Of a DNA stretch of 16,148 nt, positions 1 to 7,600 are shown in pieces; positions within the stretch are counted from its first letter, which is position 1; the number at the start of each line of letters is the position of its first letter. The DNA comes from CAYFHQ01 sp964342805 (GTDB taxonomy: Bacteria > Bacillota > Clostridia > Peptostreptococcales > Acidaminobacteraceae), in assembly GCA_964342805.1 (NCBI GenBank), contig CAYFHQ010000085.1, positions 1 to 16,148 on the forward strand, given 5' to 3'. The translations under genes were made by a program, and so were the position numbers. A model generated the notes under the pieces. The model saw nothing but the letters and a program-made list of their open reading frames with translations. It did not search any database and had not been told where the DNA came from.

Positions 1-12
1 CCAAAGTTCCAT
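1..12 (-). CDS. speE: Start of spermidine synthase (partial, first 4 codons)
   Basis: Only the first four codons (M-E-L-W) lie in the window. They follow a strong Shine-Dalgarno sequence (AGGAGG) that overlaps the TAG stop of speD, so the two genes are almost certainly co-translated. Many bacterial spermidine synthases begin MELW, and speE commonly follows speD; the identification rests on this and on context, not on a domain. The product would transfer an aminopropyl group from decarboxylated S-adenosylmethionine, made by SpeD, to putrescine. Confidence 0.6.
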
Positions 13-23
13 CGTTCAACCTC

Positions 24-458
24 CTATTCAGCTTCTTCTTTAGCTTCTTCGTCAACTGGCTTAAAATAAATGGGACCGTCAATATTGCCATAGCGACGGA
101 TTTTGTCTGTCATGCCCCGGGCAATTTCCATGGACTCAGACCGCTCAGCCTTAAACATTTCTTCCAGGTAGTCAAAGCCTACCCATGGGTTAATGGTGTC
201 CCCACAAGTAAAGAGGTCAACCGCTGCATAACCAAATTCAGGCCATGTGTGGATGGTGAGGTGGGACTCAGAAATGATCACCGCACCAGACACGCCCCAA
301 GGATTAAAGTGGTGGAAAGCGGACTCCACTACGGTCGCCTTTGCCACCTTTGCCGCCTGTACCATATATTCTTCTACCAATTTGTGATCTTTCAGAATGT
401 TCTCATCACAATTGTAGTATTCAACCAAGATATGACGTCCTAAAAATTCCATTTTCAT
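24..458 (-). CDS. speD: S-adenosylmethionine decarboxylase proenzyme
   Basis: Cytoplasmic enzyme that decarboxylates S-adenosylmethionine to provide the aminopropyl donor for spermidine synthesis. The 144-residue product has the length of the short bacterial class (Thermotoga/Bacillus type). The self-cleavage motif SESHLTIHTWPE is at residues 63-74: cleavage between Glu64 and Ser65 leaves the pyruvoyl group on Ser65 of the alpha chain. His70 and Cys85 (in DLFTCGD) match the processing and catalytic His and Cys of the family. The acidic tail (about 136-144) is unremarkable. The start at 458 is chosen because AGGAGG sits 8 bases before it; a second Met at codon 3 is too far from that site. The stop overlaps the RBS of speE. 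It is the first gene after a promoter near 614-641 and a leader of about 150 nt. Confidence 0.97.
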   Translation of the reverse strand: MKMEFLGRHILVEYYNCDENILKDHKLVEEYMVQAAKVAKATVVESAFHHFNPWGVSGAVIISESHLTIHTWPEFGYAAVDLFTCGDTINPWVGFDYLEEMFKAERSESMEIARGMTDKIRRYGNIDGPIYFKPVDEEAKEEAE

Positions 459-529
459 GAGTTTGTCCTCCTACTTCGTTCAATTCCCCTAATGGACCCA
501 TGGATTACTGTAAATAATCATCATAAAAA

Positions 530-544
530 TTTAGTAATACTAAA
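530..544. repeat. 15-bp motif TTTANNAATACTAAA, copy 1 (perfect palindrome)
   Basis: TTTAGTAATACTAAA, an inverted repeat of TTTAGTA around one central base. It lies in the predicted speD leader, about 65 nt after the predicted start site. The same motif recurs at 601-615 and 847-861. Confidence 0.6.
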
Positions 545-588
545 CCGAGAAGGATGCTTAAGTGTTCTTTTTCAAATTCTTACTCGGT
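544..588 (-). other. Possible stem in the speD leader
   Basis: ACCGAG (544-549) and CTCGGT (583-588) are exact complements separated by 33 AT-rich bases. In the leader transcript they could pair directly next to motif copy 1. There is no U-run after it, so it is not an intrinsic terminator, and I do not recognise a known riboswitch class. Confidence 0.3.
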
Positions 589-600
589 GTATTTTTTAAG

Positions 601-615
601 TTTACCAATACTAAA
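601..615. repeat. 15-bp motif TTTANNAATACTAAA, copy 2 (at the speD start site)
   Basis: TTTACCAATACTAAA matches copy 1 at all positions except the two variable ones. It overlaps two bases of the -10 box and the predicted transcription start of speD, which is where a repressor operator would be expected. The binding protein is unknown. Confidence 0.6.
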
Positions 616-641
616 TATACTCAGGATTTTTCTCTTGTCAA
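614..641 (-). promoter_or_regulatory. Predicted sigma-A promoter of speD
   Basis: On the minus strand a perfect -35 box TTGACA (636-641) is followed after 16 bases by TATATT (614-619), one mismatch from TATAAT. Transcription would start near 606-608, leaving a leader of about 150 nt before speD. One copy of the TTTANNAATACTAAA motif (601-615) covers the edge of the -10 box and the start site. Confidence 0.7.
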
Positions 642-984
642 GGTCACAGGGGGTCAATTCCTATCCCAATCGGAAAGTTATAGGCTAACACATTGATATA
701 TCAACGTTTCATCAAATATAATTTTCTGTAACTTTTTTTGGTTTCCCAGCGTGTTTTGGGTAGACCCAACCATTACAATGCTCTATGTCCCATTTATGAC
801 ATTTTCTACTTGTTTTAGCTTTTTTCTTTTTTATTCTATCCGCGTGTTTATCAATACTAACTTTCCAGTATTATTTATATGGTTTTGACCTTAGATTCGC
901 ACATATCCATGAATTTTTTTGACGTTTTTTGCGTTTAAACTTTTTCACTCCTGTTTTCCGCCCTACTCAATGGGCCCTGAACGT
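642..984. other. AT-rich intergenic region without a recognisable gene
   Basis: Between the nadE terminator and the speD promoter I find no credible gene. Poly-T and poly-A runs are frequent. It holds a perfect 12-bp palindrome TTGATATATCAA (693-704), a small stem TTGGG/CCCAA around 753-767, and motif copy 3. It may contain upstream regulatory sites for speD or an unrecognised small RNA. Confidence 0.4.
847..861. repeat. 15-bp motif TTTANNAATACTAAA, copy 3
   Basis: TTTATCAATACTAAC matches the consensus except for its last base. An opposed half-site AGTATT follows at 867-872, so AATACT and AGTATT form an inverted pair separated by 8 bases. It is about 240 bp upstream of the predicted speD start site. 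Confidence 0.45.
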
Positions 985-1015
985 AAAAATCCCCCAATCA
1001 GAAATTGATCAGGGG
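985..1015 (-). terminator. Intrinsic terminator of nadE
   Basis: On the minus strand CCCCUGAUCA pairs with UGAUUGGGGG over 10 bp (two G-U wobbles) around a 5-base loop, then AUUUUU. It starts 18 bases after the nadE stop codon. Confidence 0.85.
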
Positions 1016-1032
1016 ACCGGTTCAGCGCTTAT

Positions 1033-1782
1033 TTACATACCTTCTGGAAAGGCAGGAGGTGCTGGTGGCATGGTTCGCTTGTGCTCTGTCCGTCGATTCA
1101 TCCGTAGAATGACCTCTTTGTCCGCTTCGCTGACAGGCTTGCCTTCAATAAAGTCGTCAATGGCGTCATAGGTGACACCCATTTCGTCCTCATCGGTTTG
1201 ACCCTCCCAAAGGCCAGCACTTGGCGCACGGTTGAGAACAGACGCTGGGACACCCAAGTGGGCAGCCCATTCAAACACTTCCCGCTTGGTTAAGTGGGCA
1301 ATGGGGAGTATGTCCACACCGCCATCACCATACTTGGTAAAGTAACCTGTGAGTAGCTCGGCTGCATTATCCGTACCTGCTACCAAGTACCCCATGTTGT
1401 TGGCAATACCGTATAGGGTCGACATACGAAGACGGGCCCGTAAGTTGGCGTCTGTCAGCTGGTGGTTTGTCGTTGGCAGGTTCTTAACCGCTTCCTTGAT
1501 TTGTCCCAGGACTTGGTCGTGGGCCTGGGTCAAGTCTACCCGTACATGGGGAATGCCACATGCCTCAGCCACTGCTAGGCCGTCAGCCTCGTCCTTGGGA
1601 TTACTCTTACAAGGAAGGATTACCCCCAGGGCATTTTCCGGAAAGGCCTGTAAAATCAGGTTGGCAACCACGGAGGAATCAATTCCACCGGACAAACCTA
1701 CCAAAATCCCCTTTGTACCCGACACGTCTACCTGGTCACGTAACCAGGACACCACGTGGTCAATTCTTTGTTCGATAGCCAT
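1033..1782 (-). CDS. nadE: NH3-dependent NAD+ synthetase
   Basis: Cytoplasmic enzyme that amidates nicotinic acid adenine dinucleotide to NAD+ with ATP and ammonia, the last step of NAD synthesis. The 249-residue product is the short, ammonia-using form: the N-terminal glutaminase domain of the glutamine-dependent class is absent. Visible motifs are the PP-loop SGGIDSS (31-37), GTDNAAE (137-143), KYGDGGVD (150-157) and the loop PSAGLWEGQTDEDEMG (187-202), all typical of NadE. The start has GAGGT about 6 bases upstream. The gene stands alone between two intrinsic terminators, with a predicted promoter at 1815-1843. No NAD-biosynthesis partner is adjacent. Confidence 0.97.
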   Translation of the reverse strand: MAIEQRIDHVVSWLRDQVDVSGTKGILVGLSGGIDSSVVANLILQAFPENALGVILPCKSNPKDEADGLAVAEACGIPHVRVDLTQAHDQVLGQIKEAVKNLPTTNHQLTDANLRARLRMSTLYGIANNMGYLVAGTDNAAELLTGYFTKYGDGGVDILPIAHLTKREVFEWAAHLGVPASVLNRAPSAGLWEGQTDEDEMGVTYDAIDDFIEGKPVSEADKEVILRMNRRTEHKRTMPPAPPAFPEGM

Positions 1783-1814
1783 TTCTCTACCTCTTTTCCT
1801 AGTCTTATGCCTTT

Positions 1815-1843
1815 AATATACCTGACTTGCAAGAGGTACGCAA
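1815..1843 (-). promoter_or_regulatory. Possible promoter of nadE
   Basis: On the minus strand TATATT (1815-1820) follows TTGCGT (1838-1843) at 17 bases. The -35 box is poor (only TTG fits). Its place between the upstream terminator and nadE makes it the best candidate. Confidence 0.4.
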
Positions 1844-1883
1844 GAAAGCGGGCTAATGGCAACGTTTTCAGAAATTTCACACG

Positions 1884-1918
1884 AAAAAACATCGGCCCAC
1901 AGCTTGTAGACCGATGTT
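1884..1918 (-). terminator. Intrinsic terminator of the hflX-yigZ-CoA-binding unit
   Basis: On the minus strand AACATCGG (1911-1918) pairs with CCGATGTT (1888-1895) and the stem runs into a U-tract (A-run at 1884-1889 on the plus strand). The loop is 15 bases. It begins 19 bases after the stop of the CoA-binding gene. Confidence 0.88.
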
Positions 1919-1936
1919 CCAAATTCCACTTGCATA

Positions 1937-2329
1937 TTACCCTTTGCGTCCCAACTCCACTAGGACACAGTTGTGATACACAACCTTGAGGCCCTTGCCT
2001 TCCGCCAGCTCAATCACTTCGTCGTCGATGGAACCTGGCTGGAACCAAATATACTCTATGCCCAGGGCTGCTGTTTGCTCCACCACCACCTTGGCCCGTT
2101 CTGGTGACACCACCACATTAACACATTCCGGTGGTGTTTCCATGTCCTCTAAAGAGGCGGCGGTGGCTACCCCCTCCACATCATCATAAACGGGGTTAAT
2201 GGGGGTCACTTCATAACCATGCCTTTGCAAGCGCTTAAAAATCTTGTTCCCGTATTTGGATGGGTTTTGCGTTGCGCCTACAACTGCCCATGTCTTCTTG
2301 TCTAACATTTCTTCAATGATCTGATGCAT
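1937..2329 (-). CDS. CoA-binding domain protein (YccU family)
   Basis: A 130-residue single-domain protein resembling the stand-alone CoA-binding proteins related to the CoA-binding domain of succinyl-CoA synthetase alpha. The Rossmann-like start WAVVGATQNPSKYGNKI is at residues 14-30, followed by a VTPINPVYDDVEG segment and a C-terminal WFQPGSIDDEVIELAE stretch; the last residues HNCVLVELGRKG carry a conserved Cys. No catalytic residues of CoA ligases are present and the physiological role of the family is not settled. AGGAGG lies 5 bases before the start. It begins 20 bases after the yigZ stop and is the last gene of a leftward unit with hflX and yigZ, ending at a strong terminator. Confidence 0.85.
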   Translation of the reverse strand: MHQIIEEMLDKKTWAVVGATQNPSKYGNKIFKRLQRHGYEVTPINPVYDDVEGVATAASLEDMETPPECVNVVVSPERAKVVVEQTAALGIEYIWFQPGSIDDEVIELAEGKGLKVVYHNCVLVELGRKG

Positions 2330-2349
2330 ATATGCCTCCTGCTAGGGGT

Positions 2350-2997
2350 CTACAACTCCATTATCTTGTCCTGATTGATCGTCAAGAGAGTTTCCTCTAT
2401 TGGATTTATGTCCATTTTTCCATGGGTTAAATCAGTCAAATCTGCAGTAAAGCGGTCCAAGTCCCCTGGAAGGACAAAAACCTTGAGGGTAACCTGGTCC
2501 GTATAGGCCGTGTCTGCAAGCAAGTAGGCCTCCTGGTTCATCAGCCAGTTCTGAACTTTTCCGTGGGTGGTATAGTCCATGGTCAGGGCCATTTCTTGAT
2601 AGACCTCCTTGGTGACCACCGTGGCAGCCTCCAGGGCGATTTTAGCCCCGTGGGTATAGGCGCGAACCAGACCACCCTTGCCCAGCTTCACCCCGCCAAA
2701 GTAGCGGGTAACCACAACAACCACATTGGTGATACCCTCATTTTTCAGCATACTAAGGACGGGTACTCCCGCTGTTCCCGCCGGTTCACCGTCGTCACTA
2801 TACCGCTGGACATTGTAGTTTTCACCAATCACATAAACCGGAACGTTATGGGAGGCGTCCCAGTGTTTTTTTCTTATCTCTTCAATAAAGGCAGTGGCCT
2901 CTGCTTCCGTAGTAATGGGCTTTGCGTACCCGATGAAGCGGGACTTGTTGATCACGTCCTCCGCTTGACCATCAGCCCAAACTGTTTTGTATCCCAT
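2350..2997 (-). CDS. yigZ: YigZ/IMPACT family protein
   Basis: A 215-residue member of the YigZ/YvyE (UPF0029, IMPACT) family. Signature segments are ASHNVPVYVIG with QRYSDDGEPAGTAG (about residues 48-76) and TRYFGGVKLGKGGLVRAY (about 97-114), then a smaller C-terminal ferredoxin-like domain seen in the bacterial proteins. The eukaryotic IMPACT protein modulates Gcn2 activation and so translation; the bacterial role is unproven. The start has GAGGTG 4 bases upstream, and a 10-bp hairpin (3016-3041) ends about 9 bases before that RBS. The gene lies about 100 bp after hflX and 20 bp before the CoA-binding gene on the same strand, with no clear promoter of its own, so I read it as part of the hflX unit. 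Confidence 0.93.
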   Translation of the reverse strand: MGYKTVWADGQAEDVINKSRFIGYAKPITTEAEATAFIEEIRKKHWDASHNVPVYVIGENYNVQRYSDDGEPAGTAGVPVLSMLKNEGITNVVVVVTRYFGGVKLGKGGLVRAYTHGAKIALEAATVVTKEVYQEMALTMDYTTHGKVQNWLMNQEAYLLADTAYTDQVTLKVFVLPGDLDRFTADLTDLTHGKMDINPIEETLLTINQDKIMEL

Positions 2998-3015
2998 GAT
3001 TCACCTCATATAAGA

Positions 3016-3041
3016 AGTGGTCCATCGCTAAATGGACCACT
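3016..3041 (-). other. Stable hairpin between hflX and yigZ
   Basis: AGTGGTCCAT and ATGGACCACT form a perfect 10-bp stem with a 6-base loop. On the minus strand it is followed by UCUUAUAUG, a poor U-tract, so it may be a leaky terminator, an RNA processing or stability element, or a structure affecting yigZ translation. A shorter TTGAC/GTCAA inverted repeat lies just upstream (3049-3064). Confidence 0.6.
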
Positions 3042-3096
3042 GAGACTGTTGACAACTTCGTCAAGATAGAATTTATAGAAAAATACGCTAACTGTT

Positions 3097-4392
3097 TTAT
3101 GCCTCAACCAAGTACTGGGCATATTTGTTGTAGTCCTTCTCCTTGATCTCCACATCCACCCAGGTCCCCTCTTCCTCATACTTGGTTTCCAGGACAGTAG
3201 CCGTTTCACAAATGTGTGAATAGACTTGGCCGTCTGTGTATGGGATCAGGAAGGTGGCCCGCTTAAAGTCAGAAAAGATCTGGGCATTAATGCGGTCAAT
3301 GAGGAGGTCCATACCGTCCCCATTCATGGCAGAGATATGGAGGACGTCCTTGCCCTTGGGCAGGAGTTCCGTATTCTCCAGCGCATCGATCTTATTGTAA
3401 GCGATGATCTGTGGCTTGTTGATGGCCCCCAGTTCCCCTAGAACGTTATTGGTTACATTGATTTGCATCTTGTAGTGTTCGTTGGTTGCGTCCACCAGGT
3501 GGATCAATAGGTCTGCTTCGCTGACCTCTTCCAGGGTGGCCTTAAAGGCTTCTACCAGGGAGTGGGGCAGTTTAGAGACAAAACCAACTGTGTCCGTCAG
3601 GACAAATGTCTTGTTGTCATCCATTTCGATCCGACGTGAAAAGGTGTCTAGGGTAGCGAAAAGCATGTTTTTAGCAAAGACCTGGCGGTCGGGCGCATCG
3701 GGCTGGGTTTGTGCTAACAAACGGTTCATTAAGGTTGACTTGCCTGCATTGGTATAACCCACTACGGCCACAACAGGGATTTCACTTCGCTTTCTTTGGT
3801 CCCGCTGGGTCGACCGGACCATGACCTGGTCTTTGAGCTGGCGGCGGATTTCTGTAATTCGTTCATTAATACGTCGTCGGTCCAGTTCTAGCTTTTGCTC
3901 ACCGGGACCCCTTGTACCAATCCCGCCACCGGTTCTGGATAGGGATTGTCCTAGGCCTACCAGGCGTGGCAGCCTGTAGCGCAGCTGGGCCAGTTCCACT
4001 TGGAGCTTGGCTACACGTGTCGATGCCCGTCTTGCGAAGATATCCAGGATCAGGGCTGTTCGGTCAATGACCGTAACCTCCAAAAGTCCCTCCAGGTTTC
4101 GTAGCTGGGCACCGGATAATTCGTCATTAAAAATAACGATATTAGCGCCAAGGCTTTCCGCCATAAGTTTGACTTCTTCTACCTTGCCCTTACCGATCAG
4201 GGTAGCCGGTTCAACATTGGCCCTATTTTGAACAATGGAGCCAAGGACTTCTGCTTCTGCAGCCTTGACCAACTCTGCCAGTTCCAACATGGACTCTTCA
4301 ATATCATATTCTGCAAAGCGTTCGTTGCGGTTAAAGCCCACTAGAATCGCTTTTTGCGTAATTTCTTCAAATTGGTCATTTATAATTGTCAT
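3097..4392 (-). CDS. hflX: GTPase HflX
   Basis: Ribosome-associated GTPase that splits stalled or idle 70S ribosomes, notably under heat or antibiotic stress. The 431-residue product has the usual length. An N-terminal HflX domain (about 15-125) is followed by the glycine-rich linker SRTGGGIGTRGPGEQ (152-166) and a coiled helix, then the G domain: G1 GYTNAGKST (212-220), G3 DTVG in DTVGFVSKLP (267-276), G4 NKID (333-336), G5 SAM (354-356). A short C-terminal domain closes the protein. GAGG lies 9 bases before the start. A minus-strand promoter candidate is at 4517-4545, giving a leader of about 118 nt. It is the first gene of the leftward hflX, yigZ, CoA-binding unit. Confidence 0.97.
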   Translation of the reverse strand: MTIINDQFEEITQKAILVGFNRNERFAEYDIEESMLELAELVKAAEAEVLGSIVQNRANVEPATLIGKGKVEEVKLMAESLGANIVIFNDELSGAQLRNLEGLLEVTVIDRTALILDIFARRASTRVAKLQVELAQLRYRLPRLVGLGQSLSRTGGGIGTRGPGEQKLELDRRRINERITEIRRQLKDQVMVRSTQRDQRKRSEIPVVAVVGYTNAGKSTLMNRLLAQTQPDAPDRQVFAKNMLFATLDTFSRRIEMDDNKTFVLTDTVGFVSKLPHSLVEAFKATLEEVSEADLLIHLVDATNEHYKMQINVTNNVLGELGAINKPQIIAYNKIDALENTELLPKGKDVLHISAMNGDGMDLLIDRINAQIFSDFKRATFLIPYTDGQVYSHICETATVLETKYEEEGTWVDVEIKEKDYNKYAQYLVEA

Positions 4393-4516
4393 AAGTACGT
4401 CCTCTCTGTACGTTTCTTGGTTATTGTTTTCTTAAGCAGTCATGTCCATTCGTAATTTATCCATTTTACGTCACGTCATTCCGTACAGATCTAACAGTGT
4501 GAGAGCTTACAAAGCT

Positions 4517-4545
4517 ATTTTACCACTGTTCCAGCCGTCTGTCCC
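4517..4545 (-). promoter_or_regulatory. Predicted promoter of hflX
   Basis: On the minus strand an extended -10 (TGGTAAAAT, box 4517-4522) lies 17 bases after GGGACA (4540-4545). The long leader contains CTGTACG and CGTACAG (4482-4488 and 4406-4412), which could pair just upstream of the Shine-Dalgarno sequence. Confidence 0.5.
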
Positions 4546-4591
4546 CATTTGTTACAATTTGATGAAGGCGCAGTGGTCTTTACGGACCGTG

Positions 4592-4600
4592 TGGTATAAT
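4592..4600 (+). promoter_or_regulatory. Extended -10 promoter of the PBP gene
   Basis: TGGTATAAT contains a perfect TATAAT (4595-4600) with an upstream TG. No good -35 box is seen (AGTGGT at 17 bases). Transcription would begin near 4607, inside the longer open frame that starts at 4442, which argues for the start at 4637. Confidence 0.6.
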
Positions 4601-4624
4601 AGCCATGTTCAGAAAGCCCTTAAT

Positions 4625-4631
4625 AAGGAGG
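4625..4631 (+). promoter_or_regulatory. Ribosome binding site fixing the PBP start
   Basis: AAGGAGG, 5 bases before ATG at 4637. No comparable site precedes the in-frame ATG at 4442. Confidence 0.85.
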
Positions 4632-4636
4632 TCTTC

Positions 4637-7600
4637 ATGGGCGCGCAAAATGAAAATCATTCAAACAAGCGTACAACGAAGAAAAAGAAACGAAAAAAGA
4701 AAAACGGGTTTCTAAAGTTCTTACAGGTATTTATTCTAGTCGGAATCATACTTGGACTACTGGGCGCAGGGGGGGCGGCATTCTATGTCAACTCTGTTGT
4801 CAGCAAGTTGCCTGACATCGACCCATCCCGCATTCCAGAAATGCTTGAGGAAAACTCCACCATTGTGGACGCCGACGGCAACATCTTGGAAACCATTCAA
4901 AAAGGTGGCCTACGGACAATCGTTCGATATCAAGATATCAGTCCACACACGATCAACGCCTTTATCTCCATTGAGGACAAAACCTTTTGGGAGCACAATG
5001 GCTTTAACTTCATCCGGCTTATGGGTGCGGTTAGGGACACGGTCTTCAGCTTTGGAGAAAAGCGCTTGGGCGGTACCAGTACCATTACACAGCAGTTGGC
5101 CCGTAATATTTACTTAGAAGATGAACGATCTTCCCGAAATGTAGATCGAAAAATTCGAGAAGCCTATTACGCCATTGAGCTGGAAAAGTCTTTAACAAAG
5201 AAGCAAATCATCGAGGCATATCTGAACAAAATCTACTTGGGCGCCAATGCAAATGGTGTTCAAGCAGCTGCTAAGGCTTATTTTAACAAAGACGCTTCCG
5301 AGCTTACCCTGGTGGAATCCGCCATGCTAGCGGGTATTCCAAAATCACCAACCAGCTACGCACCACTGAAAACCATCAATAAAGAAGACGTTGAGCCCGA
5401 CGACTATATCATCGACGACTCCAATGACCTCTACACGGTTATTTATAAGGACAACTTGGATGACGAAGGCAACTCAACCGTTCGAAAACGATATGAAATT
5501 GTTCTGTATACCATGAAACTCAATGGCTACATTACAGACGCTGAATATCAAGAAGCCATGGACACGGACATCCGTACGGTTCTGAATCCAGGTAAGACCT
5601 CCAACACGGAGATCACCTCTTACTTTGCCGACATGGTAATTGACGAAGTCATTGCTGACTTCATGGAACAAGGCTATACCAAAGACGAGGCAACAAGAAA
5701 GCTTTACACAGAAGGTCTAACGATCTACTCAACCATTGACACTGACCTTCAACGTGTTCTTGAAAACGCCTATTCTAACCAGGACTTCACCTCCTTCTTC
5801 GGAGAGCCGACCCACAATGCGGTTAAGGCCTTCCAAAAGCAAAATGGCCTGACAGCTGACGGTATCGTCGGCAAGGGAACCATTGCCAAGATGGGTGAAA
5901 TGGGCCTCCTTGATCCTTCCCTCTTCTCCCTTTCTTCTTATAGAAAAGGAACAGAGCACGAGGACGTGGTCCTACTGAAAAAGGCCCTGGACGGCATGGG
6001 CATGCTCCAGTATAATGACAGCTTCCCTAAAGTAACCGTGTCCTTCGATGGTGAAGGCAACATTATTTCCAAGGAAAGCAAAAGACTCCTCTTGCATAAG
6101 TACAGCAACTTAGTCAATGAGCTGGGTCAATTGGTCATTCCAAAGTCCGACTACTATTACGATGACCAAGGAAACTTAGTTCTCCGGTCCGGTCGTCGCT
6201 TGAGCATCTACCCTGTTCGCAGGGACGGCGAAATTGTCAAAATCAAGATCGACGTCAAGAGCACCTTCAAGTACGACGAAGGTAGCGAAGCCAATAGTAA
6301 AAACAAGGATGGCACCTGGGACATTGTCGGCCTCTATTCCTATCAAGGTCGAGACCTCCTGGTTCCAGACGAATACAAGACCATGGATGATAACGGCAAT
6401 GCGGTTATCGACAAGTCTCTCTTTGACAAGTACCCAGACTTCTTCCAGGAATCTAGCAATGGCGACCTGGTTGTAGACGGGGAAAACTTTGTGATTAGTA
6501 AAAAAGGTATTGTTCAGCCCCAGTCCGCCATGGTTATTATTGACTACCGGACAGGCGAACTCAAGGCCATTGTCGGCGGTCGAAATGTTTCCGGTCAGAA
6601 GATCTATAACCGGGCCAACAACCCCCGTCAGCCAGGCTCTGCCATTAAGCCCTTGTCCGTTTACCTACCGGCCATTGCGTCGGGCAACTGGACGGCTGCC
6701 AGCGTCTTAGACGACGTCCCTACCTACTTGATCACAGACGGTCCCATTAAAAAGATCGTCAATGACGTACCCGAACTGACACCAGAAGAAAAAGCCGAGC
6801 TCCGCTGGCCCCTCAACTGGTATGAAAAGTCCAAGTACTATCCCAAGTACTTTGGCCTTCAAACCCTACGTAAGGGAATTGAATACTCACAAAACGTTAT
6901 CACAACCAAGCTCCTCCAAGAAATCGGCATTGAAACCAGTGTGGAGTATCTTGAGAAGTTTGGCATTAGTACTATAGAAAAGTCTGACCACGATTTGGGC
7001 CCTCTGGCCATGGGTGGTATGACCCAGGGGATCTCACCCCTGGAATTGACTGAAGCTTTTGGCGCTATGGCCAATGAGGGTGTTCGGGTTTCTACTTACA
7101 CCTACACCAAGGTCGTGGACCATGCAGGAAACGTTGTCATGGCCAACAACCCCGAAAAAACCAAGGTGGTTGACGCTGACGCTTCCTTTATTGTTCAGGA
7201 TATGATGCGCACGGGCGTACAATACGGTGTGGCAAGCTCCGCTAAAATCCGCACCAACAACGAAGGCATACCAGTCGCCGGTAAAACGGGTACGACGTCC
7301 AACAAGCTTGACGCATGGTTTGTCGGTTACACACCTTACTATGCCGCAGGCATTTGGTTTGGCAATGACGTCAACATGCCCCTGAGTGATGGGTCTGCCA
7401 TTGCCGCCAAGTTCTGGCAAAATGTCATGACCCAGGTTCATAAGGACCTACCGGATAAAGATTTTGTTGAACCTGACAATCTGATTAAGGTTACCGTGGA
7501 CTCCATATCCGGCAAGTTGCCTTCTGAGCTTTCTGCCCTGGATTCACGGAACTATACCATTATTAGCGAGTACTTTATTCCAGGTACAGAGCCAACAGAA

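Noticed and set aside
530..615. FapR operators
   Set aside because: The TTAGTA/TACTAA halves are similar, but FapR sites have a 5-base centre, and no lipid gene is present.
740..770. Terminator hairpin TTGGG/CCCAA
   Set aside because: The stem has only 5 bp and no U-run on either strand in the right direction.
640..980. Possible cyclic di-GMP or other riboswitch in the nadE-speD gap
   Set aside because: Fragments such as ACGC and GGGAAACC occur, but the ordered conserved core of the class is not present and the region lies upstream of the best promoter.
929..1171. 80-codon rightward frame across the nadE end
   Set aside because: It overlaps the nadE coding region and terminator in antisense and has no plausible product or RBS.
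4442..4636. 65-codon N-terminal extension of the PBP frame
   Set aside because: It has no ribosome binding site at 4442, lies upstream of the predicted -10 box and start site, and the ATG at 4637 has AAGGAGG at ideal distance followed by a normal Lys-rich tail and membrane helix.
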